From Coniochaeta sp. PMI_546 (lineage: Eukaryota; Ascomycota; Sordariomycetes; Coniochaetales; Coniochaetaceae): a stretch of DNA of 64,000 bases. The stretch spans positions 565,362 through 629,361 of the forward strand of contig MU271148.1 of the NCBI GenBank assembly GCA_021432605.1, in the 5' to 3' direction. The position numbers and the translations under genes are program-made. Under the pieces are notes generated by a model that worked only from the letters and a program-made list of their open reading frames with translations, was not told the DNA's origin and did no database searches. Shown here in pieces: positions 43,941-55,901 of this stretch; position 1 is the stretch's first letter, and every line of letters begins with the position of its first letter.

Positions 43941-46900
43941 GCATGACAGGCCTGTGCTCGAATCAAGAGTCGCAGTCGGCGAGCAAGAGATGCTATCCTT
44001 GTCTCGTAAATTCCCCTGATTTGACTCCCTTTTTCCCTTGCGATTTCTTGCCTGTTTCAAATGTATCCCTAGTCACTCTTTCTTAAGACCTGTCCATTTC
44101 TATTTTCTCCCAGGGAGGAACAAGGCAACAATGCGAAGTCGGTCGCCTTCCTGTGTCATGGCAGACTGGACGATAAGGTGGGATATCTTTTTTAGTGATA
44201 TGCAGTTTTTTCCGAATCCAAGTGTTTCCCGGGCGAAAGCCTCTATCTTTCTCAGCAGTGAACATCCGGTCCAGAGGCTGCATTGCTTTGGCTGTAGTTT
44301 GGGTGTCAAGCACGAAGTGGTATTGAGGGGGCAACTAGACTTTGGTCCCAACACATAGAGTCGCTGCCGCCCATGCATGCCTCCGAGACCGCAGGAAGTG
44401 CTTGCAAGATACAGGACAAGAAATGTGCCTCTTCAAGGCTGGGAAGTAGTAACAGCGTGCAGACGACTTGAGACGGCCACTTTACACCACCATATCTCTG
44501 ACGGGACGGTTGCTCTGCGCTCTGTCAGAAAGAGCCGCAACATTAAATGACATGTATTACGTTGCTTGTGTGACTTAGATTTGTGACCGCCTGCTCCGTT
44601 TGCTTGTCTGTTCCGGGGGCATCTTGTAGGGCCAGGAACCAATTATCATCACGACAGTGCCATCGCATCCATCCGCATACGGCCGCCGGCATCACTTGGT
44701 TTAGTTCTCGATAGTTTCTCTAAGCTGTCCAACTCGTTTCCATTATGTCCCTGTTTCAAGAGGAATACGGACTGTGGGCTCCCCTGGCTCCTGGCGAACT
44801 AGCAAGTCCTGATTTTGGCCAAAGGCACGAATCTGGCAAAGCAAACAGCTTCAAAGGAAAGGAAAGGGAGGTGCTCCATCATGATTCGTCCGTTCCTACT
44901 TCTGTGAAGATTTGAACTGGAGCCTGGGTCTTGGGAACCCCAATCCTGGTACTGGTCCTCCAGGAAGCGCTAATATAGTGTCCCCGAAGCAAGCAAGAAA
45001 AGCGCCAAAGCACCCTCCCATGCGAAGGTCTACCATAATCCTGCAAGCCCTGTGTGACGCCAACGCGAAATCATTTTGTTCTAGTGCAAAAGCTAGGACT
45101 CTAAGAGATGAGACAAAGAGGGCGCCTGCCAAGCCAAAACCCTAGCCTCCTCTTTCGCTCGTCTTCTCGTTCCACTTGGTTTCTCTTTGAGGGAGAAACC
45201 GCCTTCCACACCACGGTCCTCCTATTGTCATGCAGGTACAGATCTCTCCCCCATTCGTCCAGTTTCAGGATGATAAAGCCATGGCCCTATCATCCACAAA
45301 TGTATCGACAGTAAACCCTGTCCTTTCTGCGGCCTTTAAGCAACAAGCAGTTGAGCTGCTGTATGATTGTCTGAACCTGTCTGAAGCTGCATGGTTGGTC
45401 GCACCCGGCCCCAATGCCGAAGGATGAGAGAAAGGGTGTAGTTGGTGATAATTATGTTGGAACACCCACTTTTACCCCTGTTCACCCACTTTCAGCCACC
45501 CAACAAAGGCATACCGCCATTTCAGGTATCAATCTTCGAATGTCAATCTCTCTGCCAAGAACACGATCGTAGCTGTTCTAGGGCCCAGCCACAGCTGAAG
45601 CCTCTCAGCGTGTCAGTAAGCCCCACACACATGATGAAACAGCTGTTCGGTCCCCTCTCGTAGTTTATCACTGATATTTTGGAGTTCTGAGAGTGACCTG
45701 GGCATGGCGGGTCAAGGAAAAGATGGCTGCCTCTGCTGCCCAACGTCCTCCCTGATCGGAACTATGCCCATATGGCTGGACGATCTCTCCTAACGACTGC
45801 ACCGCATCGAACGACAGGTGGCCTGGGATGAAGATAATGCCAATGTCGGCCAGCTTCAGCCAGGGAGCCAACCATTGACCCTTGTCTTCGGCAACGACTC
45901 GTCACATGGTGCAACCAAATACTCCGGATAGTTGATTGCCGCCGTCGGGCGAGTGCTCGTGGTAACGATTACAAGGAGACCTGACTCGACGAACGCACTT
46001 CTCGGGAGTAGTATTTGGTGTGAAGTCACTTACCTGACGATACACGATACGTATGCGCCTGATTCTAGCCTGCAGCTCAAAAGAATTTCCATCTACGGCA
46101 GTGTAAACAGGAGCAAAATTCAGTCATTATGCGAGGAGGCGGAATCAGTTGTCTATTCTATACCGGATGTGCCGGCCACCATCAAAGGATAATGTGAGCA
46201 CTTTGTTGTTGAGACAAGTTACTAGAATGTTTGTTCACATCTAAACGCGCACTGTCGTCCGGATATAATCTTGGACTCGATACATGATCTGCACTGGCAT
46301 GAATCCATGTATTCACGAGTGCCTCTGGAAAATGAAGTCGTCGCCCTCCACATACATCATTAGGACACAGATCACACTCGTCGGCAGGCAATTCAGTTAC
46401 ATTTGCTCTTAACATTGAAAGTTTATGGGAATTGTCGATGCCGCGGTTTATTTCTGCTTAAGCCTTGCAGACCTTTTGGTTTGTGTCTGGTACGGGATCA
46501 ACCTACACAGAACCAGGTGGTACGCTGACTGCTGTGTGAGCCTGCAATGAGGCAACATTGCTTCGTAGACGATGTCAGATTGGATGAGTAGGGCTGTGTC
46601 GGCACATCAGAGCCACGTCAGGTTTAGAAACTGACATCGGACTTTGTGTGACCTTATATATTTTCCTTACATCATGTCAGAGTGCTATCCAGAAAATCAT
46701 GTTGGCACCAGTCATCTGTGACCTCTAACACGAATGCGTGTCTTCGACTCCTTGAGAACAAGATGACTCATGCTATGTAATTGAGCACAACTACACCAAA
46801 AGTCTCTCCATAATTATGATATATCAAGTCTCGAAACGAGTGCTTTGGGTCGTCCAAGGACCAAGGGCTGGACTGGACTAGGTCTAAATTGACTAAGTGT

Positions 46901-47344
46901 CCGAGAAGGAGCGGCGTGACCCAGCTGAATTGCACAGCCAGTCCGAAAACGTGCCGAAAAGTCAGCTTAATCGAAAATTTCCGGCGTTGAAATGTTCCAT
47001 CAAGGGCAATCAATTGGCACAGGTCCAGTACTATGATTCGCTCGGCGTTAGTTCTCGAAGCGGCTCCTGCAGATATATGTCAGCTTACTAGTGATCCATC
47101 GATGACAAGAATTTTGGTTGTGATCTAAACACAGCCCGTTGACTTTCACCAGAGGGCCATGATAGATCACCAGCAAAAATCGAGCAGATATGAAGTTAGG
47201 AAATCGTGTGAGGACATAAGCAAATGGTATAAAAGCGTGAAAGGACCCTACTGCCACATATGACCACCACCAGCATCATCAAACAGCATACTACGCAACC
47301 AAGGTCGCAACTTTCTCCAAGGATTCAGCTACCAATCATTCACG
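43941..47344. other. Gene-poor region
   Basis: 3.4 kb without a gene I can support. A minus-strand frame at 45668-45871 has mildly protein-like composition but no start, no splice partners and no family match. The rightmost 120 bp holds the TATA box of the lysozyme-like gene. Confidence 0.35.
47228..47234 (+). promoter_or_regulatory. TATA box of the lysozyme-like gene
   Basis: TATAAAA 111-117 bp upstream of the start codon at 47345, in a clean position for a core promoter. Confidence 0.5.
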
Positions 47345-47948
47345 ATGGGTTTCCAGCACTATTCCGGTCCTGCATCCAAATTCCCCGCCATAAACCAGTG
47401 GAAGTCTCTTGAGACTATCTTCAACCTCTACAAGCCCGAGATGCTCAAGACCGGCAACACTGGCGAGGACGTCGGCCGCATCTGGAATGCGGTAAAGGAG
47501 TGCGCAAAGCTCGGCGTTGATGAGCGTGTCATCTTCTGCATCATTATGCAGGAGAGCTCCGGCAACGTCGGCGTGCGCACTACCACTAACATGGATGGTC
47601 ACGGCACGGCCGGTCTCATGCAGTGCGATGGCAGCCCCGGCTTCCCTGGCAAACATGGCTTGTCTCAAGTAACGGCTTTACCCTTCCTAGCGAGGAGGCC
47701 ATTTACCATATACACACTAACAGCGAGCATAGGAGCAAATCACCTCTATGGTGCGCGCCGGCACCAACCACTTCAAAGAGAACATGAAGCAGTTCGGCAA
47801 CACCAACACGGCCGAGTGTATCTACAAGGCTCTTCGCGCCTATAACTCCGGGTCTATCAATGCCAACGATCTCAGTGATGGCCGTGGCGCCACTGCGGCC
47901 TATGTCAGTGATATGGCAAACCGCCTCCTCGGCCGTACCCCTTACTAA
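47345..47948 (+). CDS. Lytic transglycosylase / lysozyme-like protein (SLT fold), no signal peptide
   Basis: Predicted muramidase-type protein of 179 residues; exons are 47345-47668 and 47733-47948. It shows the three SLT-family landmarks in order: the catalytic Glu70 followed by Ser (IIMQESSGN), GLMQ at 90-93 and RAYNSG at 143-148. These proteins cleave the glycan strand of bacterial peptidoglycan, which fungi do not make. A role against bacteria, or in digesting bacterial cell walls, is therefore inferred. The N-terminus (MGFQHYSGPASKFP) is not hydrophobic, so a classical secretion signal is absent; no upstream in-frame exon is evident. It converges on the 764-residue gene. The family assignment is good; substrate and export route are unknown. 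A bacterial origin by transfer is possible, though it carries a fungal intron. Confidence 0.87.
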
Positions 47949-49650
47949 GGGTGAAGACTGTCTTTTTGTCATGTTAGCGTTGCATATACTTGAATATAGA
48001 TTCTCCGGCGCACGCGTATCATAGTGCTTCATCTATCATCGACTTTATGCACAAATTAATCGTATCGCAGCATGATTTGACATTCGCACATCAAGTTGAT
48101 AGCACAAAAGTTTTCCAGCTAAACTCTGACTCCCCTGCACCATATCCCTCTCAGCCTTCAATGGCTGCTGCACCTTCTTCTGCTTCCCTTCCACTCACTC
48201 CTTAAACTCTCTCTGTCTAGCCATGATCTGCATTCACCTATCAAATTTCTTCATCTGTCATCTCCGCCTCCCCCAAAGCCCTTCACCCGGGGGTCACATG
48301 CTCGGGCAACCAGCTGGTGTAAATGGACTTCCAATCTAGGCTCGCTACACAACGGATTCTTGGCCACCTGCTTGACGGCTTCCACCATCCAACCCTCTCT
48401 GACCTCATCCCAAGCACCCCTGAAGTCCAGGTGTTCCTTTGAGAACAGGGACGCACGCCATCGGCGTCGGCGGATGGCTCTTCAGATACGATATATTTCG
48501 ATCTCTCATCTTTTTCCCCTCCAAGTACGGCTCCTCCATCTTCTCCTCGCTGCTCGTCGCTCAAAAATCCCGCTAACCCACCGCCCATCCCTGCCGTGCC
48601 CTCACCGTCCAGTTCCCTCGCCTTGAGAAAAGGCGACAAGAACGAAGTAGAGTGCTCTACCTCTCACTGCTCAAGCTTTCCCCCCCCTTCCTTCACGAGC
48701 CGGTGCTAGTGTGCATGCAACTGTCTTAAATCGCTCCGTCATCCCATACGGCTTGGCAGCGAATCCCTCGTGCCGATTGGCGATAGCCGCCGCCGTGTTA
48801 TCCACCCTGGTTTCGTGCAGCGTAGTCCGCGAGATGTCCTCTCTTGTTTTCACGTTTCGCAAGAGGTTGGACAGGTACTCTGAGCCGTCCTCTGCGGAGA
48901 GAGACGTGGGAAGGAAGAGGTCCTGCAGCGTCTCGGAGATGAAGAATGCCTCTTTCACAGCGGTTTCCTAGTCTGCCGAGAGGTCATACCATGGGTTTGT
49001 GCCGGTGTGAAGGTATCGTGATGTATCGAGAGCGTTGTTTTTGGGCAAAAAAATATGCCTATGAAGGTGAGTAACAGGAAGACGTAGTCGCGTAGACAGT
49101 CTGCCAAAGCAGACGTGATGATGTAAGGATACGGCGGAGCAGTGGCTGGCGGGGGATGACGGGATTCATCTCTACTTTGATGTGGTTCAAGCAATTAACT
49201 TCATTGCACTTTCTTAAGTCAGTCCTACTAGATGGCTCACATTGAGTCGTTTTCAGAAAACCATGTTCAGGATGCATCCTAGGTTGCAACAGGACGTTCA
49301 CTTAAGTTTCTCAGTTTCTCGAGGTTGGGACCTAGCATGCTTCGTTAGTGGAGCATTTCGTTTCGACACCAGAGCCAGCTTGGCGCTGGGATAGGGGTAG
49401 AGTCTAACTAGGTAAGTCAAGGAACCATTTTCACGTCTGGGTTACGGCGAGGACGAGACACAGCCCGTCATCTTCGAATCTCAGGTGCTAACAGAATAGA
49501 CTAGACATGGAGATCTCTACATACTACTTGCCACGAAGATGTTGTGCGATATCCTTCGAGGCTGGTAACCTTCCTCACTCCATTGCCACCGTGTCCCAAT
49601 TGTCGTGTCCACAAACGGGGCTATCTTACCCAGAAATTAAGAATTCCTCC
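47949..49650. other. Intergenic region containing decayed coding-like sequence on the minus strand
   Basis: On the minus strand from about 49020 to 48670 a protein-like frame runs through one TAG: NNALDTSRYLHTGTNPWYDL, then ETAVKEAFFISETLQDLFLP, ending in GMTERFKTV. A second protein-like piece (WDEVREGWMVEAVKQVAKNP, ending at a stop at 48251-48253) lies about 250 bp farther in another frame. I do not recognise the family. The TAG could have arisen from TGG. It is best described as a broken host gene of unknown type. 49017-49650 shows nothing else. Confidence 0.35.
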
Positions 49651-52139
49651 TCATTTCGGCTTGACAGTGACAGTAAATGCGATAAAGCCAGGGTGATACG
49701 TGTCCGGATGCGCGCCAACGATCGTCACTTCTGTGCGCTGCGCAACTTTGGGCATATCCAGCGACAAAGCCAGAAAGCTGAACTTCCTGTCCACTTGCCC
49801 GGCAATCGGACCAGAGGCACACATCAAGACTCGTCCAACGTTGCTCCGCGCCACGCACTCGTCAGCCAGTAACTCTGGGTCTGCCATGGTCACGTCAAAG
49901 CGGCCGCCCACCACGGTCTCGCCGTTGACCTCCACCGGCGGCGCAGCCAGTGCTAAGCTAGGTCGGCGCACCTGCGTCTTCATGACCTGCCTGGCGGATA
50001 AGTGCGCATCAAGCCGGGAGGCCATAAGTACCCCGGCAGCATAGTTAGGATCGTCGACCGCCACCGTGCCGGTGAAGGTGATGTCAACGAGAAGATTGCC
50101 GCGCACGAAGAGAATGGACGAGCGGGTCCTGACATAGTAATTACCGGCAGTTGATGCGCTTGGAGGCTGGAGGACGGCGTCCAGGTTGCTCTCGAACTTG
50201 CTCAATTCTAGGGCCAGGGCTTCAGTTGAGTCGTGGAAGGTATCGTATACATGAATCTAATCCCTGTGTCAGTCATTTTCTGGGAGTATGATGTCTCTCG
50301 GGGATTCTGTATGAGGAACACACCTTGGCGCAGATTTGGCCTTTAGTCGTTCCTGCCAGTCCAACGTTACCAAGCAAGTAGGTCACGACGCTTACTCCCT
50401 TTCCGACGGTGACCCAAGTGTCCCCTGGGGTGAAAGCGGTTGTGTCTGTGAGAATAGGGAGGATATTATTGCTCTTCAGTGACGCATCGTTGTACATCCA
50501 CTTAGCTCCAGCTACTTTCCTCGCCGTGACTGCAGCCGCAACTGCCTGGCGTATAGCTGCCGGCATTGGCATGAGCGGCACCGGTGTTGGACCGAATTTC
50601 GGCTCGTTAGCGCCAAAAAGGTTGACGAGACCGACACGGGCGATTGTCTTCGGCTCGCCGCTCTGAGTGCTGCCAAATTGTTCGTTGGAGTCTTGTGCCT
50701 TAGATCAGCACGTGCTAGGCATCTTTGACGAGGTAGAACTATGAAATCTAGGGTTATGGAACTTACAGCATGCCGCCTTAGGGTTGGACATCCCGTTGTC
50801 CATAGCGTCAGCGTCACCGCCGTCGGCCTTGAACAGGTGCGCCTTGAGAAACGCCGTGCGGGTGAGCTGTGCCACCTCAGGCTGGTATGTTGTCTCGCCT
50901 ACAGGTTTAACATTAAAGGCAGTATCGAGAACATACGGGCCCTTAATATCGTCACTAGGGCCGATTTCAAGCCACGCCCTGGCGTTGAGTGCGCATTTCG
51001 GGACTGTGAAAGGATCCGATAGATGGACAGCAGACATGCCTAATGCAGTTTAACTTCTCGTTTCCATAGCTCCCTAGTATTGTACACTTACTTGTTATCC
51101 CCAGGAAGAACGGATTGTTTACTCCAGCGCTGGTGTCGGGATTGGCTGAACCAGCCCAGCCAAAGGGCATCGACGTCTGAAGGAATCCATCAGGGGTGTG
51201 GCAAATCCATCGGAGTACAAAGTCGTAGCTGAAGAAATTACGAGTGCTGATCAGGTTCATGGCTGCTTGTATCAGAGCTGCCAGGTCAAAGGAGTTGACA
51301 TAGGGGTTGACTTTCGAGATCCAGTCATGCCAGTTGAAGCTGCCTCCGCAACATCCAACTCCATATCCTGCACGGCCGTCAATAGCGTTGTATTTGACAC
51401 CTGTAATCTTGTGGGCAATCACGTAGTTTGCCCACCAGATACTGGGATGCGTTGTAAGGTTGACGCCAGTACTCAAGTCTGCCGGAGATGGGAGGAAATA
51501 GCGTAGCACGGAGACAGGATACTTCCCCTGCATGTCCATCATCGTTTCCGACAAAGACGACTGCACTTTCAGGGGGCCAGATGCCGCGTATGTCTTGAGC
51601 CAGTAAAACTCCAACCTAGTCTTGACTGTCGATCTGATGGGTTCGAATCCTTTGTCTGGACAAGTCAGCTTCCACCGGAAGTCTCCCGCAATTCGATAGG
51701 GTACAGGTGACTGAGGTGCTACTTTTGAGTCGAGGGACTCGGCAAAGTCCATCTGGGCTACGCTGAAATTTACTGGTCCGAAGGTTGTTTGTCTTGATGG
51801 AAGAATTACCTCTCCAATCTTAGCTGATATAATCGGTGTTTGCGCCGAGTCATCCAGATACCCGACAAGGACGGGGTTCACCGTGCCCTGCCATTGCTGT
51901 GGATACGTCGCCGACCCAGTCAGCTTTATCTGTGCGACACCCTTGTTCTTCGGATCCAGGAGAAACCCGAAGGGTGTGAGTGATCCGTCAGGAGCGGTGG
52001 CATCTGAGTAGTCAGACGGTCGAGTCGAGTCCCAGACTTTGGCAAAAACACCCGGTATCAGAGTCGACTCGTCAGGTAAGTTTCTGCTAATGGGAATATC
52101 CGGCTTCGCATCGATCTCCGTGATCACTAGAGGCTCCAT
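49651..52139 (-). CDS. Large leaderless protein with transglutaminase-like core of altered active site
   Basis: Predicted 764-residue protein. Exons: 52139-51092, 51039-50767, 50691-50324 and 50256-49651 (introns 52, 75 and 67 bp, phases consistent). The start gives MEPLVITEIDAKPD, which is not a signal peptide. Residues 1-230 are beta-rich. Residues about 235-400 recall the transglutaminase/papain-like fold: GVGCCGGSFNW, then NPYVNSFDLAALIQ, later ARAWLEIG and YVLDTAF. If that alignment is right, the catalytic Cys is Ser283 and the His is Arg370, while Asp388 remains, so it may not be an enzyme. This is inference from motif shape only. The C-terminal 200 residues are again beta-rich and start from VYDTFHDSTEALALELSKFE. 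The function is unknown. Its neighbours are a lysozyme-like protein and a subtilisin. Confidence 0.78.
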
Positions 52140-53819
52140 CTTTTGAGACCTGTGGAACGAGGTCAGGTCTCCTCGAAGCCTAGACGAAGAAGGACACTCA
52201 CCCTGCCAGCGCTAATAATACTACTGGTAATTGTCTTCAGTCGTGCCAGACAGGCGATAGGTATTGAGAAGGATGTCTCCGGTAGTTTTCTCAACTACTG
52301 CTCCTCAAGATGAAGTCTTGCACAGGATACGTGGCGTGGTCAGGGACTTCACCATAGGGCAGACAGGAGCCAACTCGGTTGTCACGAGAGTCTTATTGAA
52401 GTAAAAGGCGGAAAAAGAGACAAGTTCGAGCCCAAGTTCAGCGATGGACATCTGATGGTTCGCGATATGGCCACTCAGCAGCCCACGGAGAGCAAGGCGC
52501 CGTCATGACCTTTAAGATCAGCACGAGATGGGTGGACGGTGTTAGCGAGTCAGCCACAAGACTCCCCCTGTAACTCTGATCATCCCCTTGATAACATTCA
52601 GCTGTCCCTGTTGCTCGTCAAAGCGAACTGGGAGAAAGCGCCTATCCGGGTATACTCGCCAATCGCATACAGTGACACACTGTTTAAGCGTTGATGCAGA
52701 TAGATGGGTACCCATGGTTATGCAATATGCAGTGCGGCGTTGTCCGCTTCCAGTACGGCGCTGTCCGCTCTGACCGATGCATTTATCCTCGGGGCCAAGC
52801 TCTTGTGGCGGCGCTGAACTTCCTGCAAGGCGGCCTTAGCGCGTGGACTGCTCCTGGGAAATCCGGGGCGGACACGATGTAACACCATCATCAAAATGCC
52901 AAACTGGACTACGACCATATCTTGGCGTCACGACTGCCGAGGACACTGCTGTTCTCGAGGCCAGCTGAATTCTCCTTGTGTCGTTCCTCAAGTGCAACTT
53001 CAAGTCTGCATGGAGACCCTGAGATGCGACTCCGTGGCTTCCAAATGTCTGCTGACTTCATCCAAGCAGCTTGGCGCAATGCATTATGGCAGCCTGCATC
53101 ACAGAAAGGTCAATAGCTGACAGCTGAGGTTCTCTTGCTCGCAACATAATTGCCCATTATACGGTTGTAGTTTGTCATATATGTAATGGAGATCAACCAA
53201 TATCATCGTTTGGCTGGCTGCATGACAGCTTGGTGGGTAATATTGGAAGCCTTTCAGCCACATCATGCTAGATGAGTTTGAGCGGTCAGGAACATCATCT
53301 TGATTCTCGTCATCGTCATATCACACCCTCCCAAGCGCCGATGTAAGAGAATTGACGCTCCCAATATGCACGCTTCGCCGGGCGCCGGAGAACAGGCCGG
53401 AGTTCTCCATCTGTGCCATTCTCATGCGCATGGCTGTATGTCTATCTACTCTCCTACCATGGTCGTACTGTGAGAATCCGGTTCCCTATTGGAAATGTTC
53501 ACACCGTCAGTGGCGTTCTTTGACAAGCTATTCAGCGTTGACTCGAATGCAATTGTTTCATTTTAGACTAGACTAGATCCAGATGGTCAGGATGTTTCCG
53601 TACACGCAGAAACATAGAATTGTCGCTTCACCAATGTTGATCATGATGTCATGAGACCGCTTCCCTCAAATCCATACAGAAAGCAAAGTATGAAGAATAA
53701 ACAGTGAAATCACGGTGCCATCATCTCCGCGTGCCGTTGTCTTCTCGCAGCTTCTGTCGGCGGGCTCTTGAACAACAATCGTGTCAACAGACTCGATCCC
53801 CAAGTCCGCGAACGACAGT
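52140..53819. other. Intergenic region
   Basis: Between the stop of the subtilisin gene and the start of the 764-residue gene (same strand). Frames are short and without protein-like runs. A pair of similar segments (TCCGCTTCCAGTACGGC / TCCGCTCTGACC) near 52744-52775 is the only local repetition. Promoter of the 764-residue gene lies at the right-hand part of its upstream side, 52140-52500. Confidence 0.35.
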
Positions 53820-55901
53820 CTAGAAGAGATACCACGCAACATGAAATGCAGCCGAGGCTACTGTGGGTGCCGTCGTGTTGCAAGTTACGTCGGCTGTATA
53901 GTCGCCAGCAGGAATATCGACCCAGTCGACGCGCTGCACGGTGTTAATGAGATCTGGAATTTGCGAAGTGCCGTCTGTAATAGAGATGTCCTTGTTTCCG
54001 CAGACCGTCTCTGCAGCCGTCCCCCCGGTCTTCTTTACCATTAAGTAAAGTTTGTTCTCTGTTGCCGCTCCCCTGACGTCGTACCACACTAGAGTGACTC
54101 GGAGGCGGTGAGGAATCACATCTCCTGTCAACGGTACAGTCTCCGGCGCGGGTACCTTGATGGTGACGGCAGTGATGGTAGCTCCCGTGCTAATCGTTCC
54201 ACTGAAGAACCCGCCTTTCGGCTGCGCTGGAGGGTCAGGGATCTCTAGGTGCGCAAGCGAGCCGCTCACATTGACCCTGCCGAAACCGGAATCATTATTA
54301 GGCACGACGGCGCTCGGATTGAGAGGCACAGCGCCGTTGATCAGAAGAGCCTTCACCAGTGCACCTGAAGGTGCAAGGACAGGGTGTGTAGGACGCTTGA
54401 TAAGAGCTTCCCGGATGACAGCAGCACATCCTGAAACCATTGGCGTGGCCACGCTCGTACCAGACTTGAACATCAAGGTGGTGTCTGCAGATACACCAAA
54501 CTTATGGCTGTCCGTCGCATGGCGCGACAGAGCTGAGAGAATGGCAATCCCCGGAGCGACCAAGTCTGGCTTGAAACGTCCCTCGTTGGTTGGACCGCGG
54601 TTGCTATCCACGTCTACGAGGTAATGGTCGTTGTCGGTGGGTTTAGTTGGTTCATATGCGTCACCGTCGTTCGGACGTGTCGAATCACAGGAGCCAACAA
54701 CCGTGAGGTTCTTGGCTGCCGTCTCTTGGCCGATCTGCGTCGTGGCACCCGGCTTTCCCTCGTTGCCTGCACATAGGCAAACAAGGGCATCTTGATACTT
54801 GAATGTGAACTCGTCAATATCCCCGGCCTCATTATCGTAGCTAACGGGGTACCCGGGCCAGTTGGAGTTAAAGGAGTCGCTGAAGACACGCGGCGCGTGT
54901 GCTCCGAGATAAGGAGTCTCAAGAAAGCCGGGTGCCATAGTAGTTCCCCAGACATCACCGTTGCTGTCTTCATTCCGGATAACAACCAGTTTAGCCCCTG
55001 GAGCTGTTCCTCTCATGCGTCTGCCTCCTGACATGGTGGCAGATGTGGTCGATAGAGTGATACAACCGCACACATGCGTGCCATGGCCGTCGGTATCATC
55101 CAGAGGTTCAGGAGGACCGAAAACGTTGCTGATATCAAGTACAGAGCCTGCGAGGAACGCTGGATGAAGATCCGTGATCGAGCCTTTGTCAAATCCCGAG
55201 TCTCCAACAGCAACTACTTGTCCTTTCCCGGTGTACTCGGTGCTCTGATCAGGGCTGTACACGTAGTCGGTCAAGAGTGTGCGGGAGATGCCGACCTTGT
55301 TGCTCTTCTTCCCGTATGGGTTGATCATCGACACACTGTCAAGGGCCGCAATCTTGTACAGATTAGCCGGCGCAACTTTGGTGTCCATACGGATCGGTGA
55401 TATGACTCGAGTATTGTCCTTTGAGATGACGCCGGACCGAACGAGGTGGTCAGCTACATCAGTTGTGTTCTCCTTGGCGTCGTTGTGGAGAGAGATGGCG
55501 ACCCAGATCGTATCAGTAGGACTGAGAGCTGGCGCGCTGGCCCTGATGCCTGGTGAAGATCCAGTCATGTTGCCATGTTCGCCGGTCAATAGAGGATATC
55601 TTGGAATTCCGAGGTGCTCAAATGCAGAGCTGAGCTTAAGATGAGGATGGTAAATGTCGATGAACTTGATGAACGGCATTTCACGCAGGTTGGTAAGATC
55701 TGCCGGGTCATAGCGGAATAGAAAAGTATTTTCAGCGATTTCCCGTTGGTAGGTTGCCCCAAGGCGCTCAATGGAAGCCTTGTCGGCCGCGGTTAATGCT
55801 GTTCTTGTCTGAACCATGATGAAGTTCGTCGCTTGCGCTGCTGACGCTGCTTTCTCAGCATCAGGTTCAAAGAGATTGCCATGAATGTTGAGGGGTGCCA
55901 T
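53820..55901 (-). CDS. Subtilisin-family serine protease (S8), no signal peptide, C-terminal beta domain
   Basis: Intronless gene for 693 residues. The catalytic triad is complete: Asp234 (VAVGDSGFD), His273 (DGHGTHVCG) and Ser483 (KSGTSVATPMVSG), with the oxyanion Asn380 (CAGNEG). About 230 residues precede the catalytic domain; this region resembles an extended prodomain, with beta/alpha segments NFIMVQTRTALT and FIKFIDIYHP. After Ser483 the domain ends near 550 and a jelly-roll-like beta domain of about 130 residues follows, the arrangement of bacterial KP-43-type subtilases rather than of proteinase K or kexin. The N-terminus (MAPLNIHGNLFEPDAEK) has no hydrophobic leader, so entry to the secretory pathway is doubtful. 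Possible transfer from bacteria is suggested by architecture and lack of introns, but is not shown. Confidence 0.92.
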   Translation of the reverse strand: MAPLNIHGNLFEPDAEKAASAAQATNFIMVQTRTALTAADKASIERLGATYQREIAENTFLFRYDPADLTNLREMPFIKFIDIYHPHLKLSSAFEHLGIPRYPLLTGEHGNMTGSSPGIRASAPALSPTDTIWVAISLHNDAKENTTDVADHLVRSGVISKDNTRVISPIRMDTKVAPANLYKIAALDSVSMINPYGKKSNKVGISRTLLTDYVYSPDQSTEYTGKGQVVAVGDSGFDKGSITDLHPAFLAGSVLDISNVFGPPEPLDDTDGHGTHVCGCITLSTTSATMSGGRRMRGTAPGAKLVVIRNEDSNGDVWGTTMAPGFLETPYLGAHAPRVFSDSFNSNWPGYPVSYDNEAGDIDEFTFKYQDALVCLCAGNEGKPGATTQIGQETAAKNLTVVGSCDSTRPNDGDAYEPTKPTDNDHYLVDVDSNRGPTNEGRFKPDLVAPGIAILSALSRHATDSHKFGVSADTTLMFKSGTSVATPMVSGCAAVIREALIKRPTHPVLAPSGALVKALLINGAVPLNPSAVVPNNDSGFGRVNVSGSLAHLEIPDPPAQPKGGFFSGTISTGATITAVTIKVPAPETVPLTGDVIPHRLRVTLVWYDVRGAATENKLYLMVKKTGGTAAETVCGNKDISITDGTSQIPDLINTVQRVDWVDIPAGDYTADVTCNTTAPTVASAAFHVAWYLF

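Noticed and set aside
45668-46192. Protein-like frames on both strands
   Set aside because: No start, no consistent splice sites and no family resemblance; not strong enough to list as a gene or pseudogene.
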